A stretch of 24,038 nt of DNA from CAZGQY01 sp964528035 (lineage in GTDB: Bacteria > Pseudomonadota > Gammaproteobacteria > Methylococcales > UBA1147): positions 1 through 24,038 of the forward strand of contig CAZGQY010000043.1 in assembly GCA_964528035.1 (NCBI GenBank), read 5' to 3'. Each line of letters starts with the position of its first letter. Within the stretch, counting starts at the first letter, position 1. A model generated the notes under the pieces. It saw only the letters and a list, made by a program, of their open reading frames with translations. It was not told where the DNA came from and did not search any database. The position numbers and the translations under genes were made by a program. This document shows positions 7,143 to 15,527 of the stretch, piece by piece.

Positions 7143-8513
7143 ATGTTTTTGCGGTCAAAAATACTAAGAATTGGTTTTGTTCTATGGCTACTTGTTTTAT
7201 CGACGGGTTGCTCCGTTATGCGAAGTTATAATGACGAGCTCACGGAGACCATTGGCTTTGCCCAATCAAATCAAGTGGATGTGGCGCTTCAGACATTGGA
7301 AAGTAACAATAAATATGGTGATAAGGACTTACTTTACTATATGGAGAAAGGTCAGTTATTGCGCTTTGATAATCGCTACCGGGAGAGTTCAGCGGCCTGG
7401 TTTACGGGCGATAAAATGATAGACGAGTGGGAAGCCGGTGCAATCGTTCGTTTGGGTGCGGGGGTAGAATATGTTGGAACAGTTTTACTTAATGATAAAA
7501 CTCGCCGATACGATGGTCATGACTATGAAAAAGTCATGCTTACTACGCAACTGGCATTGAATCATTTATTGAATGGAGATTGGGACAGTGCGCGAATTGA
7601 AATAAAACAGATGCACGAACGTGAGGCCTTAATTGCCAGAGTGTTGGCCGAAGATAAAGAAGAATTAGAAGCAGAGAGCCAGAAAAAAGGCGTAAAAACA
7701 ACTTTTAAGGATTTAAATGGCTATCCTGTCGAATCATTGGATGCACCAGAAGTAACAGCCTTAAAAAATGGCTATCAAAGTGCCTTTAGTCATTACTTGG
7801 CGGGATATGTGTTTGAGTCTTTGAACGAGCCCGGTCTGGCCGCTCCCGGTTATCGTCAGGCGATTGAATTAAATCCGAATATTGCTATTTTGGAAGAGGG
7901 TCTGGCCGGGCTGGAAACAAGGCCACGCAGCCAGTTTAACCAGACCGATGTTTTATTCGTAGTTGAGTCCGGAACTGCACCGTCACTCAATTCAATCACT
8001 ATCCCTATTCCAGTGATTGTCGGAAATACTGGTGTTGTACCGATCTCATTTCCGATCTTAGACACTGATCCAACTCATACAGCGACCCCGGTGAAATTAG
8101 ACATTAATGGGCAAAATCCTATTCCGTTAACAGCGGTAACCAGTTTGGATTTGATGTCCCGACGAGCCTTGCGTGATGATATGCCGGGTATCATTTTACG
8201 AGGTATTTTACGGGCGGCTGCAAAAACCGCGGCACAAAAAGCCCTTTATGATCAAGGTGGAGCGGTCGCAATTGCGGGAGTGGCGGTAAATATAGTGAAC
8301 GTGATTACAGAAACTGCAGATGAGCGTACCTGGCGAACATTGCCTTCAACAATCAGTATCGGTCGGGCGTCACTACCGTCTGGAGATTATGAAGTGGGTA
8401 TAAGAACCAGTAGCGGTGTGACGAATACTCAGGTCGTAAAGCTTCAGGGTGGTCATGCTGTGGTGGTGGTTCGTTTAATTGGGAATCAGGTGTTTTGGAG
8501 CCAATCCATTTAA
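7143..8513 (+). CDS. COG3014-family lipoprotein
   Basis: A 456-residue envelope protein resembling the COG3014 family, found in gammaproteobacteria beside lpoB; its function is unknown. The N-terminus is a lipoprotein signal (basic MFLRSKILR, hydrophobic run, LSTGC with lipidated Cys near residue 23). The first 250 residues read as helical TPR-like repeats (e.g. YLAGYVFESLNEPGLAAPGYRQAIELNP). The C-terminal half is beta-rich, with a hydrophobic helical segment rich in Ala/Val (near 380-405) and the family-like end 'SLPSGDYEVGIRTSSG'. ATG 7143 is chosen over 7098 because AAGGGG lies 5 bases before it and because it gives a proper signal. It is the first gene of a four-gene plus-strand group. 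Confidence 0.8.
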   Translation: MFLRSKILRIGFVLWLLVLSTGCSVMRSYNDELTETIGFAQSNQVDVALQTLESNNKYGDKDLLYYMEKGQLLRFDNRYRESSAAWFTGDKMIDEWEAGAIVRLGAGVEYVGTVLLNDKTRRYDGHDYEKVMLTTQLALNHLLNGDWDSARIEIKQMHEREALIARVLAEDKEELEAESQKKGVKTTFKDLNGYPVESLDAPEVTALKNGYQSAFSHYLAGYVFESLNEPGLAAPGYRQAIELNPNIAILEEGLAGLETRPRSQFNQTDVLFVVESGTAPSLNSITIPIPVIVGNTGVVPISFPILDTDPTHTATPVKLDINGQNPIPLTAVTSLDLMSRRALRDDMPGIILRGILRAAAKTAAQKALYDQGGAVAIAGVAVNIVNVITETADERTWRTLPSTISIGRASLPSGDYEVGIRTSSGVTNTQVVKLQGGHAVVVVRLIGNQVFWSQSI

Positions 8514-8753
8514 TAATAATGGGAATATTTCAGCGAAGGTTTTGTTGAAAAAGGAATATTTTTAAAATATTTGTGAATAATTACGTGGAATTCAACTCAG
8601 GTTCAGCTTTAATTGTCTAAAATAAGTTTCTTTATTTCGTCTGAAACAGATTCGATAGCAAGTTGGATTAAGCTTGGTTTTTGTAAAACTTAATATTGCG
8701 GGTAGACAAATAAAGATTTTTGTTCTTCAGAAAAAATTGAATTGGGGGGTAAT

Positions 8754-9155
8754 ATGCTAACAATACGCGTTCTTATTTGTATGAGCTTTTCGTTGTTTTT
8801 ATTCGCTTGTGCTAACAATCAACCGATTCGGGCAAGTGGGCCAGGTAGCATTTATGCTCAGGTAGAAGAATTGGATCGAATGAAATATATTGAAGTGACT
8901 GATATGCGGGCAGTAAGGAAAAACGGACTACTCAACGTACAGTCAGAAATAACAAACCTGGATGATGATACTCAACAGATTCATTATCGTTATAAATGGC
9001 TTGATGGTGGTGGCTTTACGGTGGGTAACGAGGAGGCCTGGAAGCCTGCTCTTATCTATGGGCAGCAAAGAAAAATGATTACCGGGATTGCGCCGTCGGG
9101 TGCAGTTACTGATTTTAGATTGGTTCTGCAAAGTCCGGATCGTGGTGTGAATTGA
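8754..9155 (+). CDS. YcfL-like lipoprotein (DUF1425)
   Basis: A 133-residue predicted lipoprotein. The signal MLTIRVLICMSFSLFLFAC ends in a lipobox with Cys19. The mature part resembles E. coli YcfL as I remember it: a 'DMRAVRKNGLLNVQSEITN' block, an aromatic 'YRYKWLDGGG' strand and a closing 'GIAPSGAVTDFRLVLQSP'. This is a small beta-sandwich domain of unknown function. In E. coli ycfL lies directly before lpoB, and the same order is kept here. ATG 8754 follows a GGGGGGT ribosome site; the TTG at 8742 inside that run is less likely. A 240-bp gap precedes it, so it may have its own promoter. Confidence 0.82.
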   Translation: MLTIRVLICMSFSLFLFACANNQPIRASGPGSIYAQVEELDRMKYIEVTDMRAVRKNGLLNVQSEITNLDDDTQQIHYRYKWLDGGGFTVGNEEAWKPALIYGQQRKMITGIAPSGAVTDFRLVLQSPDRGVN

Positions 9156-9319
9156 TGGAGATAGGCTTTCTCCTTTGGGAAAGTCATTGAGTGGTTGGAA
9201 TAGGCATGAATTAACTCTGGCAGCGCCAAGTAAAGACAGAATGGCCAGCCAGTTTCGGAAGATATGAAATGCGCGTTCCTTAGGGATAATAATTTTTAAT
9301 AATTAAATGGGGAAAGAGT

Positions 9320-9922
9320 ATGAAAACTTTGCGAGTACACAGATCTATCATTTTGTTAACCGTTTTGGCGGCATTGTTATTGGGTGGTTGTGCATCAACA
9401 TCGAGTGTGCAATACGGGGATCCAGGCGCTGTAGAAACATTAACCAACGAATTTGGTTCAACAGATTTACAAATGATCGCTGAAAAAATGGCAGGATCCT
9501 TACTCAATACCCCCATGATGGCATCAGGCGGTCGGCCCCTGGTCACGCTTGCTCCGGTAAAAAACAAGACCAGTGAATATATTGATACAAAATCAGTCAC
9601 CGAAAAGATTCGTGTCACTCTTTTAAAAAGCGGCAGGGTTCGATTTGCGGTCGATACTGACGGTATGCAGAATCAGGTGGATGAAACAGTCAGGCAAACT
9701 CAAACGGGTATGTACCGACGAGGCAAATCCATCAGGGCCGGTCGAATGCATGGTGCTCAATACCGTATTGAAGGTACGTTTAGTTCAATTACAAAACAAG
9801 CCGGTCGAGTTAAGGATGTTTACTACAGTTTTCGTTTAGAACTTATTGATAATGAAACGGGTATTTACGAGTGGGCGGAAGAGAAAGAAATCCGCAAAAC
9901 TTCTGAAAGGCCTGTATTCTAA
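9320..9922 (+). CDS. lpoB: LpoB-like penicillin-binding protein activator
   Basis: A 200-residue outer-membrane lipoprotein. The signal ends LLLGGCAS with lipidated Cys near residue 24. The mature domain follows the LpoB plan: 'FGSTDLQMIAEKMAGSLL', then 'RPLVTLAPVKNKTSEYIDTKSVTEKIRVTLLKSGRVRF', and a final 'YYSFRLELIDNETGIYEWAEEKEIRK'. In E. coli LpoB crosses the periplasm to stimulate PBP1b glycosyltransferase and transpeptidase activity. Whether the partner here is PBP1b cannot be seen. The linker between the lipid anchor and the domain is short. A GGGGAAAG ribosome site precedes the ATG, and the next gene follows after 11 bases, so the two are almost surely co-transcribed. Confidence 0.9.
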   Translation: MKTLRVHRSIILLTVLAALLLGGCASTSSVQYGDPGAVETLTNEFGSTDLQMIAEKMAGSLLNTPMMASGGRPLVTLAPVKNKTSEYIDTKSVTEKIRVTLLKSGRVRFAVDTDGMQNQVDETVRQTQTGMYRRGKSIRAGRMHGAQYRIEGTFSSITKQAGRVKDVYYSFRLELIDNETGIYEWAEEKEIRKTSERPVF

Positions 9923-9933
9923 GGAGTGTAACA

Positions 9934-10767
9934 ATGAAATATTTACGTGGGTTAATGTTGTTGTGTTTATTTTTCAGTGTGTCTGTTCAGGCAAAGAAAC
10001 CGCCTAAAATTGCGGTTACAGACCTGGCTTATAAGGAAACAATCAGAGAGTATATCCGTACCACAAATGTGAGGCACCGGACTTCTGAAGGGGCCTACTA
10101 TAATGCTGGGGTGCATGCCAACCCTTACTATTATTCCGCGGGAGAAAGTGGCGGGGCATACAGGGACACCCAAACTGATATTTCTGAGGTGGAGGAGAGT
10201 TATAGCTATATTGAATTTGGTGAATTGCGTAAATTTGTCGGTGATATTAAAGGCGGAATTATAAAAAAAGGTAATTTCCGTCTTTCTCAGGCTAAACCTT
10301 TTCCGATGAGTGGAGGTGAAAAAGTATACGATATCATTTCCCGGATTAAGAAGGGCCATTTTCCGGGCGCGGATTATGTCCTGTTCGGCACTGTCAGCGA
10401 ATTGGATTTTCGCAGCGAAACCCAGCCCATTATTAATACAAATTCGACCGGCTATGTTTTTAACTTAATGTTGGTTGCTGAATTTAGTCTCATTAATACG
10501 CGAACTTATGAAGTGACAGCCGCGTTTAGTGCCGTCGGTGATGGACAGGATATGCGTTTTATCACTCCAGGTAATAATGTTGTGCCAAGTCGGGGTAAAG
10601 TTGTTGCGGAAGTCTCCAAGACTTTAGGTGAAGATGTTTCTGATCAACTCTATCAGCAAGTCTATGGGGTTTATCATCAGAACAACAATTATGCTGACCA
10701 TAGCTATTCAAGCTCAACTTCAGAATCCAGAGGTCAAGAGGGACAAGTGATTCATTACAGGAAATAA
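9934..10767 (+). CDS. Secreted CsgG/LpoB-like protein of unknown function
   Basis: A 277-residue exported protein. It has a Sec signal (MKYLRGLMLLCLFFSVSVQA, then KKPPKIAVTD) with no lipobox, so it is probably soluble in the periplasm. The start of the mature chain, 'PKIAVTDLAYK', and later 'GADYVLFGTVSELDF' resemble the first strand and the 'AdyvlxG' strand of the CsgG/LpoB/DUF2380 fold group. A Tyr/Gly/Ser-rich insertion near residues 50-80 and a polar tail rich in Ser, Tyr and His flank the domain. It follows lpoB by 11 bases with a good AAGGAG site, so it belongs to the same transcript. Its fold is inferred from these motifs only; I do not recognise a named family. Confidence 0.75.
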   Translation: MKYLRGLMLLCLFFSVSVQAKKPPKIAVTDLAYKETIREYIRTTNVRHRTSEGAYYNAGVHANPYYYSAGESGGAYRDTQTDISEVEESYSYIEFGELRKFVGDIKGGIIKKGNFRLSQAKPFPMSGGEKVYDIISRIKKGHFPGADYVLFGTVSELDFRSETQPIINTNSTGYVFNLMLVAEFSLINTRTYEVTAAFSAVGDGQDMRFITPGNNVVPSRGKVVAEVSKTLGEDVSDQLYQQVYGVYHQNNNYADHSYSSSTSESRGQEGQVIHYRK

Positions 10768-10802
10768 ACTCCATTCGTAACTCTTGCCCCTAATCGAAAC
10801 AG

Positions 10803-10909
10803 CCCTCTATGGGGGAATCTGTGGAGGAAGTGTATGCGGCAGGGAAGCCGCATCCAAGCCTACAAGGATGTATTTACGGCGTCTTCCGGAACAGATCACC
10901 CATAGAGGG
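10803..10909. repeat. Complex palindromic intergenic element between convergent genes
   Basis: The outer arms CCCTCTATGGG (10803-10813) and CCCATAGAGGG (10899-10909) are exact inverted repeats and extend, with mismatches, to about 28 bp. Inside lies a perfect hairpin ATGCGGC-AGGGAA-GCCGCAT (10834-10853) and a second one around TACA-AGGA-TGTA (10860-10872). Folded, it makes a multi-stem structure. It lies between the ends of the lpoB-group and fba transcripts, so it may stop or protect both, like a REP/BIME. It gives rise to a spurious 67-codon frame (10809-11012). Confidence 0.7.
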
Positions 10910-10952
10910 GCGAGAGCAGTTACCTCCATTCATTTGTTTCTTCAAATCCTGC

Positions 10953-10988
10953 TTTAGGAGGCTCTCTATTCTCGGAGAGTCTCCTAAA
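10953..10988 (-). terminator. Terminator-like hairpin of fba
   Basis: TTTAGGAG-G-CTCTC pairs with GAGAG-T-CTCCTAAA, giving a 13-pair stem with one mismatch and an 8-base loop. The fba stop codon (10984-10986) lies inside the stem. There is no T-run after it on the minus strand, so it may rely on another factor or act mainly to protect the mRNA end. Confidence 0.5.
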
Positions 10989-12033
10989 ATTCACCACCGG
11001 CATAACGACTAACCATTTTACTCAAGGATATAGGTGCGACCTTTGAGGCGTGTCCGCTACAGCCAAATGCTTCATAGCGTTCCTCGCAAATATTGCGCAT
11101 CGCTTCGGTGGATGCTTTTAGAAATTTTCTCGGATCGAATACCGATTTATTTTCGGCCATGTATTGTCGAATCGCTCCGGTTGATGCCATTCTCAGGTCG
11201 GTATCAATGTTGACTTTACGTACACCGTGCTTAATTCCTTCCTGAATTTCTTCCACCGGGACGCCATAGGTCTCACCCATTTCGCCACCGTGGTTGTTGA
11301 TGGTAGCTAACCATTCCTGAGGTACCGAGGATGAACCGTGCATGACCAGGTGTGTATTTGGGATTCGTGCGTGGATTTGTTTTATTCGGTCGATTGCTAA
11401 AATGTCACCGGTCGGTGGTCGGGAGAACTTATACGCGCCGTGACTGGTTCCTATAGCTATTGCTAATGTGTCAACATTCGTCCGTTCGACGAATTCAGCC
11501 GCTTCATCCGGGTCGGTGAGTAATTGCTCCTTGCTAAGTTTGCCTTCGGCACCATGGCCGTCTTCTTCTCCCATTTCACCGGTTTCCAATGATCCCAGAC
11601 AGCCCAGTTCTCCCTCTACTGAAACACCGACAGCATGGGCGAGCTTAACGACTTCTGCGGTTGTTTCTACGTTATATTCAAAACTGGCGGGGGTTTTCAT
11701 GTCTGGCATTAAAGAGCCATCCATCATCACAGAACTAAAGCCAGATTGGATAGATCGAAAACATACCGCAGGTTCGGCTCCATGATCCTGGTGCATGACG
11801 ATAGGAATGTGAGGGTATTGTTCTATCGCAGCAAGAATCAGGTGGCGCAAAAAAGCTTCCCCTGCATAAGATCTGGCACCTGCCGAGCCCTGCATGATAA
11901 CAGGGCTGTTGGTGGTATCTGCAGCCTGCATTATTGCGTGAACCTGCTCCATATTATTTACATTGAATGCAGGCAGACCGAAGTCATGTTCCGCTGCGTA
12001 ATCTAATAATTGGCGCATAGAAATCAAGGCCAT
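10984..12033 (-). CDS. fba: Fructose-bisphosphate aldolase class II, Calvin-cycle type
   Basis: A zinc-dependent class II aldolase of 349 residues, joining DHAP with glyceraldehyde-3-phosphate (and, in the Calvin cycle, with erythrose-4-phosphate to give sedoheptulose bisphosphate). It has the FNVNNMEQ start, HQDHG at residues 81-85 (catalytic Asp83 and a zinc His84), 'EGELGCLGSLETGEMGEEDG', 'GTSHGAYKF' and 'VMHGSSSVP'. The long acidic insertion and overall length fit the subfamily usually found in cbb operons. An AGGAGA ribosome site lies 8 bases before the ATG. It is the last gene of the minus-strand tkt>prk>fba group, 101 bp after prk. Its stop codon is inside the hairpin. Confidence 0.96.
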   Translation of the reverse strand: MALISMRQLLDYAAEHDFGLPAFNVNNMEQVHAIMQAADTTNSPVIMQGSAGARSYAGEAFLRHLILAAIEQYPHIPIVMHQDHGAEPAVCFRSIQSGFSSVMMDGSLMPDMKTPASFEYNVETTAEVVKLAHAVGVSVEGELGCLGSLETGEMGEEDGHGAEGKLSKEQLLTDPDEAAEFVERTNVDTLAIAIGTSHGAYKFSRPPTGDILAIDRIKQIHARIPNTHLVMHGSSSVPQEWLATINNHGGEMGETYGVPVEEIQEGIKHGVRKVNIDTDLRMASTGAIRQYMAENKSVFDPRKFLKASTEAMRNICEERYEAFGCSGHASKVAPISLSKMVSRYAGGEF

Positions 12034-12134
12034 GAATTGCTTCTCCTAAAGTAAATTATTTATCGATAGATGATAAGGCTTAATCTAGTGAATGGGAATA
12101 GTGAATCCATCGATTTAGTCCGTATGCCGAAATT

Positions 12135-13034
12135 CTAATCGTCGAACTGTTTTTGCAGGGTCATTTGTTTTTTAATAATCATAAGCTTTTCTATGATAGG
12201 CATGAAGATAATTTCCATCGCCAGTCCCAGTTTTGCCCCTGGGATTACTATGTTGTTACGTCTGGACATAAAAGAATTGTGGATCATTGCCAGCAGGTAG
12301 GGAAAATCGACGCTGAATTTTCTGGGATCATTTACGCGGATTACAACCATACTTTCATCGGGTGACGGAACATCACGTGCAATGAATGGGTTGGATGTAT
12401 CGACAGTCGGTACTCGTTGAAAATTAATATCAGTTCGAGAAAATTGCGGAGTGATCATATGAATATAATCGTGCATTCGTCGCAGAATCGTATCGGTAAC
12501 AGTATCACGTTTGTATCCGCGTTCTTCGGTATCGCGATGAATTTTTTGAATCCACTCGAGATTAATTACGGGTACGGTCCCGATGATCAGGTCCGCGTAC
12601 TTTCCAATGTCCACAGAGTCAGTTTTTGCAGCACCGTGTAAGCCCTCATAGAACATTAGATCCGTGTTTGGCGGATAGGCCGTCCAGGGTGTGAATGTTC
12701 CGCACGGGTAACCCGATTTTCTTGATTCATCCTGATCATGGATATAGTGACGAAATGATCCAGTGCCTAGTTGTGCGTATTCCTTGAATAAATTTTGTAA
12801 TTCCTGCAGTAAATTTGCTTTGGCCGAGAAATGGCTGAATTTTTCTCCTGCTCTTTCGTGTATGGCAATTTGCTCGCGCATGTCGAGGCGGCTATAGCGG
12901 TGAAAACTGTCGCCTTCAACGATTGCTGGCAAGATTTCAAGGCGCGTGAAAATATGTTCGAATGCGTGGCGTACAGAAGTTGTGCCGGCACCTGATGAAC
13001 CCGTTACAACAATGATTGGATGTTCCTTTGACAT
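12135..13034 (-). CDS. prk: Phosphoribulokinase
   Basis: A 299-residue class I (bacterial) phosphoribulokinase, which phosphorylates ribulose-5-phosphate to the RuBisCO substrate RuBP and is a hallmark of the Calvin cycle. The P-loop GSSGAGTTS is at residues 12-20, followed by 'VEGDSFHRYSRLDM', 'FSHFSAKAN' and the Walker-B-like 'LMFYEGLHGA'. The length is normal. ATG 13034 has GAGG 7 bases upstream and is preferred to the TTG two codons earlier. It lies between tkt (388 bp upstream, with a MITE-like element in the gap) and fba (101 bp downstream). Together with a RuBisCO in the same window, it supports CO2 fixation. Confidence 0.96.
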   Translation of the reverse strand: MSKEHPIIVVTGSSGAGTTSVRHAFEHIFTRLEILPAIVEGDSFHRYSRLDMREQIAIHERAGEKFSHFSAKANLLQELQNLFKEYAQLGTGSFRHYIHDQDESRKSGYPCGTFTPWTAYPPNTDLMFYEGLHGAAKTDSVDIGKYADLIIGTVPVINLEWIQKIHRDTEERGYKRDTVTDTILRRMHDYIHMITPQFSRTDINFQRVPTVDTSNPFIARDVPSPDESMVVIRVNDPRKFSVDFPYLLAMIHNSFMSRRNNIVIPGAKLGLAMEIIFMPIIEKLMIIKKQMTLQKQFDD

Positions 13035-13260
13035 GGGCAAACCTCAGGTGAATGTGAGACACGGTAAGGTACTACAAAATATTCTCCGCGTGAATACGCT
13101 GTAGCCATTCCAGTTTAACACTGTCTGTATTCAGCAATGTTTTATACCCGGAATACGTGCAGGGTGTTTAGATGTGGCTGGATCTTCATACACCGTATTT
13201 CGCAGATCATTTTCTGGATCCTGGGTTTTATCGTTATCTTGACGATTACTTTACAGCTTA
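13035..13260. other. Spacer between prk and the MITE-like element
   Basis: About 225 bp with no gene or strong structure that I can see. With the element at 13261-13426 it makes the 388-bp prk-tkt gap. A promoter for prk could lie here, but none stands out. Confidence 0.5.
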
Positions 13261-13426
13261 CTTAGGTAACGCACATTAAATAACCTACCCAGATTGCGCA
13301 GGATTTTTATTCGTCTTCAAGGCGCAACGAAGGGAGCATAGCAAGCTATATGACCGAAGTTGCAACGCTGAAGACGGATAAAAAGACAAGCAAGATTGGT
13401 GAGTTATTTATTGCGAGTTGCCTTAG
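13261..13426 (+). mobile_element. MITE-like palindromic element, copy B
   Basis: A 156-bp unit (13266-13421) flanked on both sides by CTTAG. It is identical to copy C (17323-17478) at 154 of 156 bases. Its ends are imperfect inverted repeats (18 of the first 24 bases pair). The core has its own inverted repeat, CGTCTTCA-AGGCG against CGC-TGAAGACG, around a GCATAGCAAGCTATATG centre. The right-hand CTTAG contains the tkt stop codon (13423-13425). It has no coding capacity, so a transposase would have to come from elsewhere. As RNA it could form a long hairpin at the end of the tkt message. Confidence 0.85.
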
Positions 13427-15423
13427 TTCTCCATCATGTCTTCGGCGGTCTGCACGATATGTTCTACCGTCAAGCCAAATTCTTTGAACAGTTGTTCGGC
13501 GGGGGCCGATTTGCCGAATTTGTCCACTCCTATCGGTTTACCGTGAGCGCCAATGTATTTGTACCAGTAGTCAGAGATTCCGGCTTCAATCGAAATTCGT
13601 GCGCTGACTGAACTCGGTAGAATGGAATCTTTGTAAGCATTATTCTGACTGTCGAATAGTGACGTACAGGGCATCGATACCACGCGTATTTTTTTGTCTT
13701 TGTTGGTAAGTACGGTTGCGGCTTCTACGGCTAAAGAGACCTCCGATCCTGTCGCAATAAGAATGATGTCGGGTTCGCCAGCACAATCTTTTAAGATATA
13801 GGCACCCCGGGTAATGTCTTGTACTTGCTTCGCAGATCGTTTCTGGTGCTGCAGACTTTGACGAGACAGGATAAGGCTGGTTGGCCCATTACGGTGTTCA
13901 ATTGATGTTTTCCAGGCGACTGCTGTTTCTACTGCATCACAAGGACGCCAAACACTCATGTTGGGGATGAGGCGTAATGATGCAATGTGTTCTACTGGTT
14001 GATGGGTTGGACCATCTTCTCCAAGTCCTATGGAATCATGTGTAAATACGTGAATGGTGCGGGCTTTCATCAATGCCGCCATTCTAAGCGCATTGCGGGA
14101 ATAATCAGAAAATGTTAAAAAAGTCCCACCAAAGGGAATAAATCCTCCGTACAGGGCGATACCGTTCATTATTGCGGCCATACCGAATTCACGAACACCG
14201 TAGAAGATATAATTACCGGTGTAGTCCTCTATATTCAAATCTTTTGCGGTTGACCACAGAGTTAAGTTTGATGCAGCCAGATCTGCAGAACCGCCTAACA
14301 TTTCGGGCAGGCATTGTGCAAATGCATCAATGCACAACTGAGAGGCTTTGCGGCTGGCAATTGTTTCTGCCTTTTTGTCTGTTTCTTCAACAAATTCCTT
14401 GGCCTGATTTTGCCAATGTGTGGGAAATTCCCCTGCCATTCTTCGTTGAAATTCTACAGCGAGCTGCGGATATTTGCGTTTGTATGAATCGAAGCGATTG
14501 TTCCAGGCAAGTTCTGCTTGTTTGCCTTTTTCATTGGCGTTCCAGCTGTTATAAATCGCATCAGGGATTTCAAAAGGCGCATGTTTCCAACCTAGAGTTT
14601 CTCTGGTTAATGCGATTTCATCTGTTCCAAGTGCCGCGCCATGGCAACTTTCTGTGCCTTGCTTATTTGGAGATCCCCAGCCGATAATTGTTTTGCAGCA
14701 GATTAGCGAAGGTTTGCTGGTTTCGTTGCGTGCCATTTCGATCGCAGTTTTAACTGCAGTGTCGTCGTGACCGTCGACATTCTCGATGACCTGCCAACCG
14801 TAAGCCTGGAAACGTTGAGCCGTATTGTCTGTGAACCAGGCGTTAACCTTTCCATCGATGGAAATTCCATTATCGTCATAAAATGCGATCAATTTGCCCA
14901 GTCCAAGTGTACCGGCCAGTGAACAGACTTCGTGAGAAATGCCCTCCATCATGCAACCGTCGCCAAGAAAGGTGTAGGTATAGTGATCGATAAGGTTGAA
15001 ATCAGGGCGATTGACTTGTGCGCCCAGGGTTCTTTCGGCAATGGCCATGCCAACGGCATTGGCTATTCCCTGTCCCAGAGGCCCGGTCGTGGTTTCTACG
15101 CCCGGTGTATCGCCGAGTTCAGGATGCCCTGGTGTTTTCGATCCAAGCTGCCTGAAGTTTTTTAATTCATCGATCGATAGATCGTACCCTGTTAAATGAA
15201 GCAGCGAATAAATCAACATCGAACCATGCCCATTTGACAGTACAAAACGATCTCGATTTAACCAGTTCGGGTTCGAGGGGCTGTGGGACAAATAGTCATT
15301 CCACAGTACTTCTGCAATATCCGCCATGCCCATGGGCGCACCTGGATGACCGCAGGTGGCTTGTTGGACAGCGTCCATGCTCAAAGCGCGGATAGCGTTC
15401 GCAAGTTCTTTGCGCGATGGCAT
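13423..15423 (-). CDS. tkt: Transketolase
   Basis: A 666-residue thiamine-diphosphate enzyme that moves two-carbon units between sugar phosphates, used in RuBP regeneration and the pentose phosphate pathway. The length matches bacterial transketolases. Visible are CGHPGAPMG with His26, SNGHGS with His66, the ThDP/Mg motif GDGCMMEG from residue 154, VREFGMAA with the catalytic Glu, and 'DSIGLGEDGPTHQPVEH' in the pyrimidine domain. TAGGAGAC lies just before the ATG. The stop codon falls in the CTAAG target of MITE-like copy B, so the native end of the protein seems kept. It is the first gene of the tkt>prk>fba group. A cluster of CGAATA half-sites lies 100-150 bp upstream. Confidence 0.97.
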   Translation of the reverse strand: MPSRKELANAIRALSMDAVQQATCGHPGAPMGMADIAEVLWNDYLSHSPSNPNWLNRDRFVLSNGHGSMLIYSLLHLTGYDLSIDELKNFRQLGSKTPGHPELGDTPGVETTTGPLGQGIANAVGMAIAERTLGAQVNRPDFNLIDHYTYTFLGDGCMMEGISHEVCSLAGTLGLGKLIAFYDDNGISIDGKVNAWFTDNTAQRFQAYGWQVIENVDGHDDTAVKTAIEMARNETSKPSLICCKTIIGWGSPNKQGTESCHGAALGTDEIALTRETLGWKHAPFEIPDAIYNSWNANEKGKQAELAWNNRFDSYKRKYPQLAVEFQRRMAGEFPTHWQNQAKEFVEETDKKAETIASRKASQLCIDAFAQCLPEMLGGSADLAASNLTLWSTAKDLNIEDYTGNYIFYGVREFGMAAIMNGIALYGGFIPFGGTFLTFSDYSRNALRMAALMKARTIHVFTHDSIGLGEDGPTHQPVEHIASLRLIPNMSVWRPCDAVETAVAWKTSIEHRNGPTSLILSRQSLQHQKRSAKQVQDITRGAYILKDCAGEPDIILIATGSEVSLAVEAATVLTNKDKKIRVVSMPCTSLFDSQNNAYKDSILPSSVSARISIEAGISDYWYKYIGAHGKPIGVDKFGKSAPAEQLFKEFGLTVEHIVQTAEDMMEN

Positions 15424-15527
15424 AAAAGTCTCCTAAGTATTCTATATTAAGCTACAAAATTACCGACAACCCAAAAATTAAAATCGGCTTCAAAATCATC
15501 ACATTACCAAACGCTGATGCATACTGC

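Noticed and set aside
10803..10909. Integron attC site
   Set aside because: Multi-stem and palindromic, but I see no attC-type core site (GTTRRRY) ends, no cassette array and no integrase.
10809..11012. 67-codon plus-strand frame as a gene
   Set aside because: Most of it is the palindromic intergenic element, and its end is antisense to fba. It has no ribosome site or recognisable domain.
13261..13426. Riboswitch or structured ncRNA at the tkt 3' end
   Set aside because: The same sequence is found at an unrelated locus with direct-repeat flanks and inverted termini, which fits a mobile element better.
13396..13611. 71-codon plus-strand frame antisense to tkt
   Set aside because: It starts in the MITE-like element and runs antisense through the conserved transketolase C-terminus. 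It is a shadow.
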